Shown here: positions 1-7,874 of the stretch, piece after piece
Layout: each line of letters opens with the position of its first letter
How positions within the stretch are numbered: position 1 is the stretch's first letter
Assembly (NCBI GenBank): GCA_947503175.1
Contig: CANNCO010000004.1
Span: forward strand, 205,531 to 269,530
Length of the DNA stretch: 64,000 nucleotides
Direction of reading: 5' to 3'
Origin: an uncultured Paracoccaceae bacterium
Lineage (GTDB): Bacteria; Pseudomonadota; Alphaproteobacteria; Rhodobacterales; Rhodobacteraceae
Made by a program: the position numbers and the translations under genes
Notes under the pieces: generated by a model
Told to the model about the DNA's origin: nothing
Database searches by the model: none
Seen by the model: only the letters and a program-made list of their open reading frames with translations

Positions 1-621
1 AAGTGGATCAAGGTCGATCTTCGCATCTATCGGCGCACCGCCGAGCGAGACTGCGTTGCCCGTGGCAGTTGTGTTTACGAAGACCTTGTTGGCCGAGAAG
101 AAAAAGCCGTCCGTCTCATTCATCATATAGTCAAAGCCAAATCGCAGTACTGCGCCGAAGGCATTGTCAGCCTTCAGGTTGGAAATTCCGCTATCCGCCG
201 TATCAAAGACAATCGTGTAGTTGATGCCTGCCCCAACGAAAGGTTGGAACTTGCCCTTCGTCGGTATGTGATAGTTGGCCGCCAAAATCAGCGGGCCGTA
301 GGTCACGTCGCCGACGGTTACACCGCTCAGTGGCCCGGTGCCTTCAATTGTCGTGGTCGGGGGCACGCCAGCGACCGCGACAACCGAGAATGTATCAGTG
401 AAGCGGTATCCAAGGCCAACTCCAAGGGTGACATTGTCCGAGAGCGTTGCGCTCGCGCCTGGGATCGTGCTGCCACCTGCCGAAATGCTGGCACCCTCGG
501 AAAAGGTAACACTAGCCGGTCCCAACTGGAGATACCAACCGAGCTTGGTCTCGTCGGCGGCCGCTGGGACTGCCAGTACTAACCCCAACAAAGCAATGGG
601 CATTGCAATTTGTTTGTTCAT
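1..621 (-). CDS. OmpW family outer membrane protein (AlkL-like), 3' end cut by the window edge
   Basis: The gene starts at an ATG at 621 and stays open to base 1, giving 207 residues; the last beta strand and stop lie outside. A signal peptide is visible (Lys near the start, a hydrophobic core, then Ala-Ala-Ala-Asp near residue 23). It is followed by an eight-stranded-barrel pattern with WYLQLGP, GLGYRFTD, PLILAANYHIP, PFVGAGINYT and RFGFDYMM, typical of OmpW/AlkL. OmpW barrels have a lateral hydrophobic channel, and AlkL carries alkanes across the outer membrane. Its ATG overlaps the stop of the upstream ferredoxin (ATGA), so it belongs to the monooxygenase operon. Import of the hydrophobic monooxygenase substrate is my inference. 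The family call is secure; the substrate is not. Confidence 0.85.
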   Translation of the reverse strand, partial: MNKQIAMPIALLGLVLAVPAAADETKLGWYLQLGPASVTFSEGASISAGGSTIPGASATLSDNVTLGVGLGYRFTDTFSVVAVAGVPPTTTIEGTGPLSGVTVGDVTYGPLILAANYHIPTKGKFQPFVGAGINYTIVFDTADSGISNLKADNAFGAVLRFGFDYMMNETDGFFFSANKVFVNTTATGNAVSLGGAPIDAKIDLDPL

Positions 622-1082
622 TTGTCTTTCTTCCCTTGACTGTTGACATTGCACTCTGCAACCCGCTCCGGCGGGTTTGCCCGACCGCGCCGAAACCCGC
701 CTCGCGATCCCGGCGGATAGGCACGGGCGAGTTGGTTGAGTGCTATGCGGTGTTGTGTCATCGCACGGCGGGTCTTGTGGACATCCTGTGTCAAAACAAG
801 ATCCGACAGCGGTCGCGATGAGCAGAGCAGGACGAAGCCTGCCGTGGAGTCTTCTGGGTAGTTCGTGAGCGCGGCTGTGCGGTCAACCTCTCCCTCGACC
901 AGTTGTGCGGCGCAAGCGAGACACCAGCCCTGTTCGCAGATGTATGGACTTTCGATGCCGGCATCCTGCATCGCGTAGAGCAAGAATTCGTCCGAAGGTG
1001 CATCCAGACAAAAGACGCCGTCAGGTCGCCGGAGGGTCACATGGAATAGCTGGGGAGCGGTTTTGTTCATCGTCTCGATCAC
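618..1082 (-). CDS. Plant-type 2Fe-2S ferredoxin with a basic C-terminal tail
   Basis: This is a 154-residue protein whose first 95 residues form a plant-type ferredoxin domain. The cluster ligands are Cys49, Cys54, Cys57 and Cys87 (C-x4-C-x2-C-x29-C, seen as CEQGWCLAC and LLCSS). Residues 95-154 form an extra Arg/Lys/Gly/Pro-rich tail unlike a normal ferredoxin. The start at 1082 overlaps the DUF5519 stop by ATGA; an internal Met at residue 5 is a possible alternative. The monooxygenase already has its own Rieske protein and reductase, so this is a second electron carrier or a maintenance ferredoxin for the reductase or diiron site, as XylT-like ferredoxins are for catechol dioxygenases. That role is inference. 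Confidence 0.85.
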   Translation of the reverse strand: MIETMNKTAPQLFHVTLRRPDGVFCLDAPSDEFLLYAMQDAGIESPYICEQGWCLACAAQLVEGEVDRTAALTNYPEDSTAGFVLLCSSRPLSDLVLTQDVHKTRRAMTQHRIALNQLARAYPPGSRGGFRRGRANPPERVAECNVNSQGKKDK

Positions 1083-1630
1083 CAGCGGGTGTCGGGCAGG
1101 ATCAGATCTCCGATCCGTCCCAAGGCATAGGCATGTGCGGCAATTGCGATGCGGCCGGCGACAGCAATCTCCGCATCATTGCGCGGTGCGTAGACGACCA
1201 GGCTTTGTGGCGGTACCGCCCCGGCCATGTACCGGGCAAAGGGATGGACCGTAGCCCAACCATGGTTCACCACCCTCTGCGCCCAGTCCGGCCTCAGGCT
1301 CAGATGCATCGCGCCGGTCGGTTGAAGTGCAAGCCAACAACTTCCGCTAATGAAGGCCTCTGGCTGACCGCAGGCGAGTTCCTCGGTCAGGGCATATCCA
1401 AGTCCGGGCGCCTCGAAAGGACTGGGACATGTGAACACGCCCTCAAGCGCTAAAATCGCCTGTTTAAGCGCGTCAAGCGAGGGCTCGCTGGAGACTTGCT
1501 CCACCTGCTGGCAAGGCCATTTCGGCTCGATACGGGGCCGTGCACCCGATCGGCGCGCTAACCGTTTCAGGCCCGGCGGGAGAGGTATACCGGCTCCCGC
1601 AGCCGACCCGCGTCTAGCCGAAACTGTCAT
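1079..1630 (-). CDS. DUF5519 (luciferase-like) family protein
   Basis: This is a 183-residue protein. Its C-terminal two thirds match the DUF5519 pattern: GAMHLSL near residue 107, then GWATVHPFARYMAG, then VVYAPRNDAEI followed by a helix to the end. The family is annotated luciferase domain-containing, but no catalytic function is established. The first 30 residues are Arg/Gly/Pro-rich and overlap the reductase 3' end by 17 bases, so the true start may be further in. It sits between the reductase and the ferredoxin with overlapping stops and starts and must be co-expressed with the monooxygenase. I see no flavin- or metal-binding motif. Confidence 0.75.
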   Translation of the reverse strand: MTVSARRGSAAGAGIPLPPGLKRLARRSGARPRIEPKWPCQQVEQVSSEPSLDALKQAILALEGVFTCPSPFEAPGLGYALTEELACGQPEAFISGSCWLALQPTGAMHLSLRPDWAQRVVNHGWATVHPFARYMAGAVPPQSLVVYAPRNDAEIAVAGRIAIAAHAYALGRIGDLILPDTRW

Positions 1631-2603
1631 AGCGAATCCGGGTAATCGGCACCCCAGCGTCTTTGAGACGACCCTTTACCGCATCGACCATCGCAGGAGG
1701 GCCAGCCACATAGAATTCAGTGTCGGCGGGGTCAAAGCTGGTTGCGGCGATTGCGTCTGTCGGACGACCGGAAGAAAGCGTCGTCTCGCCTGAATACTCC
1801 TCGACGTGGGGCCGGTAGCACGCGCCCGGCACCTGGGCCACCGTCGCGGCGAGCTCGGCCCCCGCGGCAAGGTCCTCCGGCCTGCGGGCACAGTAGATCA
1901 CGTCTATTGGTGCGGCGAAATCGATGTCATCGCGCACCGCTTGGCGGATAAGCGCGAGGATCGGCGAGACACCCGTGCCCCCGGCGACGAAGACCTTTCG
2001 CCCAGGGCGCGGGTTGAGTGTACAAGTACCGAACGGGGCCTCCAGCGTCAGCACGTCCCCCGGCGCCATAGCCGCGAGTGCAGCCGAGCCAGAACCGCCA
2101 GAATAGCGCTTGGAAATGAACTGCAGAGTGTGATCGCCCGGAAGACTGCACATTGAGTAGGCCCGTCGGAGCCTCGGCCCGAGGTGAAGAATCGCGTACT
2201 GTCCGGGGAGAAAATCTGCCTCCACCTCGGTGCGGAAGGTGAAGCGGCGCACCTCCGGCGCCAGCTCCTCCACTGAAACCAACTCGGCGCGAAGTGCTTG
2301 ATCAGGCACGGGGAGCGGCGGAGACGCAGCGGGCGACAGCCGGATCGTGAGGTCACTTCGCGCCATCGATTGGCAACCGATGATCCGCCCGGTGCGGGCG
2401 TCCCGCGGGCTGATCGCCGGAGCGTTCGGAAACAGAAGTTCAGTTTCGCCCGAGACGAGCGTTACCTTGCACGTACTGCAGTTCCCCCAGCCGCATTCGT
2501 GCGGCAGGCCGAAACCTGCGCGCCGTGCGGCCTCGAGGAGCGTTTCTTCGGGATTGGCGTCGAAGCACGGCCCATCGGGCACGATGGTGACGGTGTAACT
2601 CAT
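1614..2603 (-). CDS. tmoF: Monooxygenase NADH reductase (2Fe-2S/FAD), TmoF-type
   Basis: This 329-residue reductase carries electrons from NADH through FAD and a 2Fe-2S cluster to the Rieske protein. The N-terminal ferredoxin domain has Cys37, Cys42, Cys45 and Cys77. The FAD-binding motif RAYS is at 147-150 and the nucleotide-binding GGTGVSP at 208-214. The end (GPPAMVDAV, then DSFG) is typical of this family. I chose the ATG at 2603 because AGGAC sits upstream and the homology starts there; an in-frame Met 54 bases upstream lies inside the beta-subunit gene. It is the last of the six core monooxygenase genes (order A-B-C-D-E-F). Confidence 0.92.
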   Translation of the reverse strand: MSYTVTIVPDGPCFDANPEETLLEAARRAGFGLPHECGWGNCSTCKVTLVSGETELLFPNAPAISPRDARTGRIIGCQSMARSDLTIRLSPAASPPLPVPDQALRAELVSVEELAPEVRRFTFRTEVEADFLPGQYAILHLGPRLRRAYSMCSLPGDHTLQFISKRYSGGSGSAALAAMAPGDVLTLEAPFGTCTLNPRPGRKVFVAGGTGVSPILALIRQAVRDDIDFAAPIDVIYCARRPEDLAAGAELAATVAQVPGACYRPHVEEYSGETTLSSGRPTDAIAATSFDPADTEFYVAGPPAMVDAVKGRLKDAGVPITRIRYDSFG

Positions 2604-2653
2604 TGGATCGTCCTGAATGAGGGGGCCGACGGACGCACCGTCGGCCCGGCCGC

Positions 2654-3676
2654 TCACAACCCGCAGGAGGCAACGAACCTGCTCTGCGCCGCAAGCGTAC
2701 GTTCAGTGATGGCATCGGCGCTATCCGCTCCAGGCGCTTGTGCGAAGCCTTCTGCAATTCCCCGAGCGGCCTTCTCACCCAGCGGCAACCAATTTGAAGC
2801 GAGCGAGCGCAGCAGTTCGTCATTGCCCTCTCCATGCTCCACAGCGTAGCGCACAAAGCCCTTGGTGTTATCTACCGCGTAGGCCTCATCGTACGTGCGG
2901 AAATCATCGTGGAGCATCGACAACAGCCGATCATCATTGGCTTCGGCAATCAAGGCGAGTTCCGTGTTGAACAAGTGATCGAAGATCGGGCGCAGCACCA
3001 ACTGCCGTGACGCGAATGCCTCGCTGAAGTCATAGGCGCACAGCTGCTTCTCGATCAGTTCCCTGAGACCCTGCCAAGTCTCGCCACCGGTCCAAATGGC
3101 GCGGGCATGTTGACTGTCGGCTAGGATTGGCCGCTCGGTATCCATCGCCAAGACCTGGGCCAGATAGGCTTGACGCTGCACCCGGCGCATCTCGTTGGCC
3201 ATCTGGAAGTAAAAAGTGTTGGTGACAAAGGCCGAGGGTGCCATCTGGCCGAGATAAACGGCACTCATCTGTTGGGCGTGGCCTGCAAAGCGTACGGACA
3301 GATAATAGTCGCCAAGGAACTCCAACCAAGCGGGGGCCAAGTTTTCGTAATGGGATCGGGCCTCGAACTCGTCGATCAGGTTGTCGCAGTAAACCTCGCG
3401 GTCTTTCTGATCCTCAACGTAGCGCCGATAAGTATAGGCGCGGGTGTCACGATAACCTTCCCAGTCCTCAACTGCCGCGATGAGAGTGGAACCCTCTCGG
3501 TTCGTCTTGTAAAAAACATTGATTCCCCAGTCTTCCGACAGCTCAAACGGAGCCGGCTCGTTGCGAAAGTGGTTGTGGAACATGTAGGTCACGGCCTCAT
3601 ATTCCGATGGCACGCGGCGCTCGGTCCAGAGGCTCCACGGCTGCTTGCGTTTTCGCGATTTCGAATTGGTGATCAT
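2654..3676 (-). CDS. tmoE: Diiron monooxygenase hydroxylase beta subunit, TmoE-type
   Basis: This is a 340-residue ferritin-fold subunit of a soluble diiron monooxygenase hydroxylase. Recognisable landmarks are the basic N-terminus ending in PWSLWTERR, the PSEYEAVTY stretch, NLAPAWLEFLGDYY and a central helix with MRRVQRQAYL. The beta subunit carries no diiron site but is needed for the (alpha-beta-gamma)2 hydroxylase. Its position between the effector and the reductase is that of tmoE/isoE. The length is normal (TmoE is near 330). Confidence 0.9.
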   Translation of the reverse strand: MITNSKSRKRKQPWSLWTERRVPSEYEAVTYMFHNHFRNEPAPFELSEDWGINVFYKTNREGSTLIAAVEDWEGYRDTRAYTYRRYVEDQKDREVYCDNLIDEFEARSHYENLAPAWLEFLGDYYLSVRFAGHAQQMSAVYLGQMAPSAFVTNTFYFQMANEMRRVQRQAYLAQVLAMDTERPILADSQHARAIWTGGETWQGLRELIEKQLCAYDFSEAFASRQLVLRPIFDHLFNTELALIAEANDDRLLSMLHDDFRTYDEAYAVDNTKGFVRYAVEHGEGNDELLRSLASNWLPLGEKAARGIAEGFAQAPGADSADAITERTLAAQSRFVASCGL

Positions 3677-3711
3677 TTCTAGTCTTCCTCCCTAGCCCGC
3701 AAGGGGCGTTA

Positions 3712-4008
3712 TCAGTGAAGGGCCCACTCCCAACGGTCGTCCATCGTGTTCAGACGGCCCGCGAACGAGACGAGGCTCGGCTCGAGTTCGGACAACCGGA
3801 ATGGCCGACCAAGCATCTCCACCATGCTGTCTTCGGTGAGCACCATTGAGTGTTCGGTCTGAATGCGGACATAGCCCGAGCGATCGTCGATGAGAATCTC
3901 GCTGTCCGGGTTGTCTTGCTCGGCAGCGCCGATCACAGCGTCAATGATGTCGTCGTCCATTCCACGGATGATCGGTCCGACCAGCTTCTTGGTTTTCTCT
4001 TCTGCCAT
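3712..4008 (-). CDS. tmoD: Monooxygenase effector (coupling) protein, TmoD/MmoB-type
   Basis: This is a 98-residue regulatory protein that binds the hydroxylase and tunes diiron chemistry and substrate access; it has no cofactor. The start is preceded by a good GGAG (AGGAGATCCCAA). Features of the family are VGPIIRG, AVIGAAEQDNP, the DDRSGYVRI strand and ML-GRPF. It lies 12 bases after the Rieske stop in the standard C-D-E order. The size matches the roughly 100 residues of TmoD. Confidence 0.9.
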   Translation of the reverse strand: MAEEKTKKLVGPIIRGMDDDIIDAVIGAAEQDNPDSEILIDDRSGYVRIQTEHSMVLTEDSMVEMLGRPFRLSELEPSLVSFAGRLNTMDDRWEWALH

Positions 4009-4019
4009 TTGGGATCTCC

Positions 4020-4391
4020 TCAGGCGTCTTCGGCTTCGTGGCGCAGACGACGCAGACGCCCGTCGGTCGGCACACCAATCAGGACATTCTCGCCCTCAAG
4101 TTTGACGTCGTATTGAAACAGACGGCAGCCGCTGGGGTTGATGCCTTTGCCGCAATCCATGTCGAACTGCCATTCATGCGCAGAACAGGTGATCGTCCCA
4201 GAATCGAAGTCGATATCACCGTCGGCCAGCAGGATTTCCTGATGTGGGCACATCCCTTGGAATGCCCGGAGTTCGCCGCCTTCCCGGTGAAGGATGATGA
4301 CCACCTCGCCTTCGATCTCGACGTCAATGAAGTCACATTCCCAAAGGTCGTCGAGCGTGGTCGCCTGAACCCAGTTTAGGTCATTCGACAT
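4020..4391 (-). CDS. tmoC: Rieske 2Fe-2S ferredoxin of the monooxygenase, TmoC-type
   Basis: This 123-residue Rieske protein shuttles electrons from the reductase to the diiron hydroxylase. The cluster motif is complete: Cys48-x-His50 (CPHQ) and Cys69-x2-His72 (CSAHEW). I chose the ATG at 4391, which overlaps the gamma stop by 11 bases, because the family homology begins there; a longer reading to 4436 runs back into the gamma gene. A Rieske component separates four-component (group 2) enzymes from methane and propane monooxygenases, which lack it. The protein ends in a short Arg-rich, acidic tail. Confidence 0.92.
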   Translation of the reverse strand: MSNDLNWVQATTLDDLWECDFIDVEIEGEVVIILHREGGELRAFQGMCPHQEILLADGDIDFDSGTITCSAHEWQFDMDCGKGINPSGCRLFQYDVKLEGENVLIGVPTDGRLRRLRHEAEDA

Positions 4392-4629
4392 ATCCGGCCT
4401 CAATGTAGTCCATCGGCCCGATACCACTGTCTGCAAAGCTCATATCGGGCGGCAACTGCTCATCGTTGAACCAGATCGCCATTGGCGTTTGACGTTCAGC
4501 CACCCTGAGCCCCACCGAATGATGGGCAACCTTGGCAGCTACCGCGGCCATGTCATCACCGTCATCCACGGGGACAAGCTGTGTCAGGAAATCGCCTCGG
4601 AAGGCTGCCATCAAAGGGATCATCGCCAT
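4381..4629 (-). CDS. tmoB: Diiron monooxygenase hydroxylase gamma subunit, TmoB-type
   Basis: This is an 82-residue ubiquitin-like gamma subunit of the hydroxylase. The start at 4629 is set by GGAGG five bases upstream; TmoB is 84 residues, so the length agrees. Family features include MAAFRGDFLTQLV at the start, the VAAKVAHHSVG helix and SGIGPMDYIE at the end. It lies between alpha and Rieske as in tmoAB. Confidence 0.88.
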   Translation of the reverse strand: MAMIPLMAAFRGDFLTQLVPVDDGDDMAAVAAKVAHHSVGLRVAERQTPMAIWFNDEQLPPDMSFADSGIGPMDYIEAGYVE

Positions 4630-4722
4630 TCTTTCCTCCAATTCCTTGAGTGCCGGACAGACGCTCCGCACCGTGCGGTGGCGCAGGCGTCTGCCTGTAT
4701 TGTTGCTACGTCTTGCGACGAT

Positions 4723-6207
4723 TTACTCAGCCGCATGGCGCATCTGGTGCGCCCAGGCATAGTTGTCGGCATCGTTACCTGCGACCTCCGGAGTGATGCT
4801 CATGTATTGCAGCGCTCCTTCCAGATTCGGTGGCTGAATGTGGCCGGCGAGGAACCGATCGACGAGCGAGAGATGCGTGTCGTAACGCTCCGGCTGGCTT
4901 TGCCACACCCACTGACAGATCTCGCTGCAGAAGGTCACCTTGCGATCGTTGTGCACATGGCTGACAGGCCTTTTGCCCGCTGCGTTCGCGGTCACCGGCA
5001 GCTGGCAGCAGTTGCAGACCATCGGCAGGGTCTCGGGGTAAGTCTTCTCGATCCGCCCCGCCCGTACGTTTTCTGTAATGACATCCCAGTACTTGCCGAA
5101 CCGGTCGTTCCAGCCCGGGTACTTCTCTTCCAGCCAATCGCGTTCCTCGGGCGAAACTCCGGCATCGGGGTTCCACCATACGGTGGGCCGCCAGAACCAC
5201 ACGCCAAGGTGCTGGGCGTGATGATACCAGTCGAGCTCGGGCAGGAAATGCTCCTCCCAGTACCACGGCATTTCCATGCCAAGATCCTTGAACTGGTCAG
5301 AGAACTGGCGGACAATCCATTCGGTCATGAATTCCTTGAAGCTCATGGTGCGGTTCTCGAGCGGCGTGTAGTAGTCCATCGAGAAGCCCGTAAGCAGACC
5401 GAAGATGCGCCACGAGCGCCAGAACATCTGGTCGACCAGTTTCTGCGCCTCTTTTTCCTTCCCGTTCTCGACCAGGATCTTGAGCGTCGGCTCGCCCTGC
5501 TGCGAATGGCGCGCTTCGTCAGTTTGAATCGAGGATATCAGCGCCCCGAATTCGATATCCCCCACATGCAGTGCGTCCGCCGCCATGCCAAGGAACTGCA
5601 GGTTGGTAAACCCTGTCTCGAAGGTGAAGGTGAGCTGGATTGCGGTGGAGACCGCATCGTTCGCGGTAAACATGTCGTCAAACAGACTGCGCGCCGCAAT
5701 CGCAGCCCACTCGTTGGTGTGGACGGTCTTATGCGCCCAGTCCATTTGCGGATCTTTGTCGGTCAGGCAGTACGGGAAATAGATCTGCGCCTGGCCGTGG
5801 CGGCATTCGTCGAGCGTGCCGAAGCTCGCCATGTTGCGCCATGCCGCGGCTCGACCAAAGCGCGCCATGCGCGCCTCACCGATCGAAGCGAGGTACTCCG
5901 GAACGGGAATCGCGCCGTAGTGCGCTTTGACCGCCGACTTCCAGCCTTCGTCGAGCTTATCGTACATATTGGAACGGGCGATCGTCGAACGGATCGAGTA
6001 GATGCCTGCATCCTTGCCGGCCTGGTTGTGGACATACTCGCGGAATGTCAGCTTGTAAGGTTCGTCCCAACCCCACCACTTCTCACTATCGATACCGAAA
6101 CTCTTGGAGAGCGCCTCGGGAAAGGCCTCTTCTTCAGGCACGTAGGTGAATGCCCAGTTCATGTCCCTAGCGATATCGTAGTAGTCGTGGCGTTGCAGCT
6201 TCGGCAT
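4723..6207 (-). CDS. tmoA: Diiron monooxygenase hydroxylase alpha subunit, TmoA/IsoA/XamoA-type
   Basis: This 494-residue catalytic subunit activates O2 at a carboxylate-bridged diiron centre to hydroxylate or epoxidise a hydrocarbon. All six iron ligands fall at the toluene-4-monooxygenase numbering: Glu104, Glu134, His137 (DECRH), Glu197, Glu231, His234 (DEARH). Thr201, Phe176, Phe196 and Phe205 of the pocket are kept, Ile100 is kept, and residue 103 is Pro. Near the C-terminus Cys398, 400, 401 and Cys427, 431 (FCSEIC) form a YHS-type Cys cluster that TmoA itself has lost. The ATG at 6207 follows GGGAGA; longer readings run into non-coding DNA. It is the first gene of the operon. Toluene, isoprene or small alkenes are all possible substrates. 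Confidence 0.93.
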   Translation of the reverse strand: MPKLQRHDYYDIARDMNWAFTYVPEEEAFPEALSKSFGIDSEKWWGWDEPYKLTFREYVHNQAGKDAGIYSIRSTIARSNMYDKLDEGWKSAVKAHYGAIPVPEYLASIGEARMARFGRAAAWRNMASFGTLDECRHGQAQIYFPYCLTDKDPQMDWAHKTVHTNEWAAIAARSLFDDMFTANDAVSTAIQLTFTFETGFTNLQFLGMAADALHVGDIEFGALISSIQTDEARHSQQGEPTLKILVENGKEKEAQKLVDQMFWRSWRIFGLLTGFSMDYYTPLENRTMSFKEFMTEWIVRQFSDQFKDLGMEMPWYWEEHFLPELDWYHHAQHLGVWFWRPTVWWNPDAGVSPEERDWLEEKYPGWNDRFGKYWDVITENVRAGRIEKTYPETLPMVCNCCQLPVTANAAGKRPVSHVHNDRKVTFCSEICQWVWQSQPERYDTHLSLVDRFLAGHIQPPNLEGALQYMSITPEVAGNDADNYAWAHQMRHAAE

Positions 6208-7286
6208 GAACAAATCTCCCAGTTCGTGTCTAGACGATCCCCGGTCCGGCAGAATTCGGCGGCCAGGGAAAATAAATCTGGGAGGCGGGTTCGCTTTAGA
6301 TCGGAAGGTCGCCAGAAATTGACATATGGCCCCCAACCAACCCGAACATTGCGCCCCTCCTCCCATCGAGCGCCATGTCAAGTTCCACACGTTCCGTGCA
6401 GCTTGGGAATCAAGTTAACGGGGCAATCTTTGGTTTTCCTTTGGCGCTCTAGGCGACGTAATATCTATATATTTCAATTTATTACGGCCTTAAGATCACT
6501 CACCTACTTATCCGAGCTGCGCCGGTTTTTCGGTATCCCGCATGTACCGAAAAACACTTAGAAGGTGCCGTGAAGTACAGCAGATCAATGTTCCCATCAG
6601 GTGCTGGAGTGGCTGGAGATATGGTGGTGATCTTACGCTCGCTGGTCGATGCGATTGTGCGCACTCCAGCAAACAGGGCGATCGAAATCGGCGTTCACGA
6701 CAGTCTCGATCGATCCGTTACCCTTTCTAGCGAAAACAAAACCCCGCAGTGGGTGAAACTAAGGGGCGAATGTCGGGCACCAGCGACTGTTCAACATAGG
6801 CTTTGGAAAGCATCGTGATTGATTGGGCCTGACATAACTCACGGCGCGATCATTGTAAGTGTCGTTAGCGTAGCGACGAATGTGGATGTCTTCCGGTGAC
6901 GATGAGGAGCCTACATGTGCAGCCGCTTGCCTTTACGGTAGCGGCCATTGGTGCGCGTGATGTTAGTTTCGGCCCAGATTTCGTTCACCGAGTCCGGCTT
7001 CGCCAGCTCGATTACAGATTTTAAAGAGCAGTCTGCCTTGCATGGCCGGTCTTTCTTGCGCGTCAGGCCATGGCAGATCAGCTACCGCAACCCAACAGGA
7101 GACCTCTTTGAAACCAAGGTGGCCTTGAGTTGATGGATGGTAATGTCAGGTGTTTCTTCGACCAACGCACCGACACAAATCAATCAAAAGGGCTTTGGAC
7201 CTGTCTGCCGCCTCCAAAGCCGCAAGCACGCTGATTCACAAACGGGTGATCTGCGAAGCTTTCATTCTACTAAATCGGGAAACTTT
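6208..7286. other. Intergenic region upstream of the monooxygenase operon; no credible gene
   Basis: This is about 1.08 kb between the alpha-subunit start and the leuD-like stop. The first 350 bases are AT-richer than their surroundings and should hold the monooxygenase promoter. On the minus strand a TTGACA-like box lies near 6370-6390, but I cannot pair it with a clear -10. A long palindrome is at 6525-6555. Short open frames at 6570-6818 and 6948-7133 show no recognisable motif, no good ribosome site and no family resemblance. The 6.6-7.3 kb stretch may be decayed coding or mobile DNA, but I cannot name it. Confidence 0.5.
6525..6555. repeat. Perfect 11-base inverted repeat (31-base palindrome) upstream of the monooxygenase operon
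   Basis: GTTTTTCGGTA is followed after 9 bases by TACCGAAAAAC. The arms are AT-rich on the outside and GC-rich inside, lying about 320 bases upstream of the alpha ATG. No U-rich tail follows the hairpin and no gene runs into it, so an operator or structured leader element is more likely than a terminator. Confidence 0.6.
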
Positions 7287-7874
7287 CTAGCCGGCGGGCA
7301 TGATCCAGCCATGCCTGGACTTTCGCGCATCAAAGAACGCGTCAATGGCGCCGGAGTGTTGTGCGGTCAGATCGATGTCGTCCCAGCCGTTCTTTAGTTT
7401 CTCAAGCGAAACCGGGTCCAGCTCGAAGCGCGCGTCTCGACCCGCTATTCGCGCCGTGCCAGCAACGAGATCGATACGGACATCTGCCGGACCGCCCGCC
7501 AGATCCGACAGCAAGGCCTCGATCTTCTCGTCTGACAGGCGAGCGGGTAGCAGGCCATTGTTGACCGCATTGCCGGAGAAGATATCGCCGAAGCTTGGCG
7601 CGAACACGGCGCGAATGCCGAAGTCGCGAAGTGCATAAACCGCCGCCTCGCGGCTAGAGCCGCTGCCGAAATTGCGTCGCGCCACCAAAACGGTTGCGGT
7701 CGCATGGTTCAGTACATGATCTGGATCATCCTGCCGCATGTCGTGCAACAGGAATTGGCCATACCCTTGACTGCGCGGGGTCGACATGAAGCGAGCCGGG
7801 ATCAGTTGGTCAGTGTCGACATTTTCAGCGGCAAGCGCAACGGCGACGCCATCGTGTATCTGCCAACCGTTCAC
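7287..7874 (-). CDS. 3-isopropylmalate dehydratase small-subunit family (LeuD-like) hydro-lyase
   Basis: This is a 195-residue swivelling-domain subunit of an aconitase-family hydro-lyase. VDTDQLIPARF, NFGSGSSREAAVYAL and FAPSFGDIFSGNAVNNG are the family signatures. The start is GTG, overlapping the LeuC-like stop as GTGA. No leuA or leuB is near; the pair sits with a GntR regulator and opposite hyuAB and a lyase gene. A catabolic relative such as 2,3-dimethylmalate or citraconate/maleate hydratase therefore fits better than leucine synthesis. That choice is inference from context. Confidence 0.85.
   Translation of the reverse strand: MNGWQIHDGVAVALAAENVDTDQLIPARFMSTPRSQGYGQFLLHDMRQDDPDHVLNHATATVLVARRNFGSGSSREAAVYALRDFGIRAVFAPSFGDIFSGNAVNNGLLPARLSDEKIEALLSDLAGGPADVRIDLVAGTARIAGRDARFELDPVSLEKLKNGWDDIDLTAQHSGAIDAFFDARKSRHGWIMPAG

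Noticed and set aside
4489..6561. A 690-codon open frame on the plus strand opposite the monooxygenase alpha subunit
   Set aside because: It is the antisense of alpha, gamma and their flanks; the protein has no family motif and the minus-strand genes are certain. High GC makes long antisense frames common here.
6570..7133. Short plus-strand frames between the two first operons as small genes
   Set aside because: No ribosome site, no family resemblance, and no conserved residue pattern. I list the stretch as non-coding.
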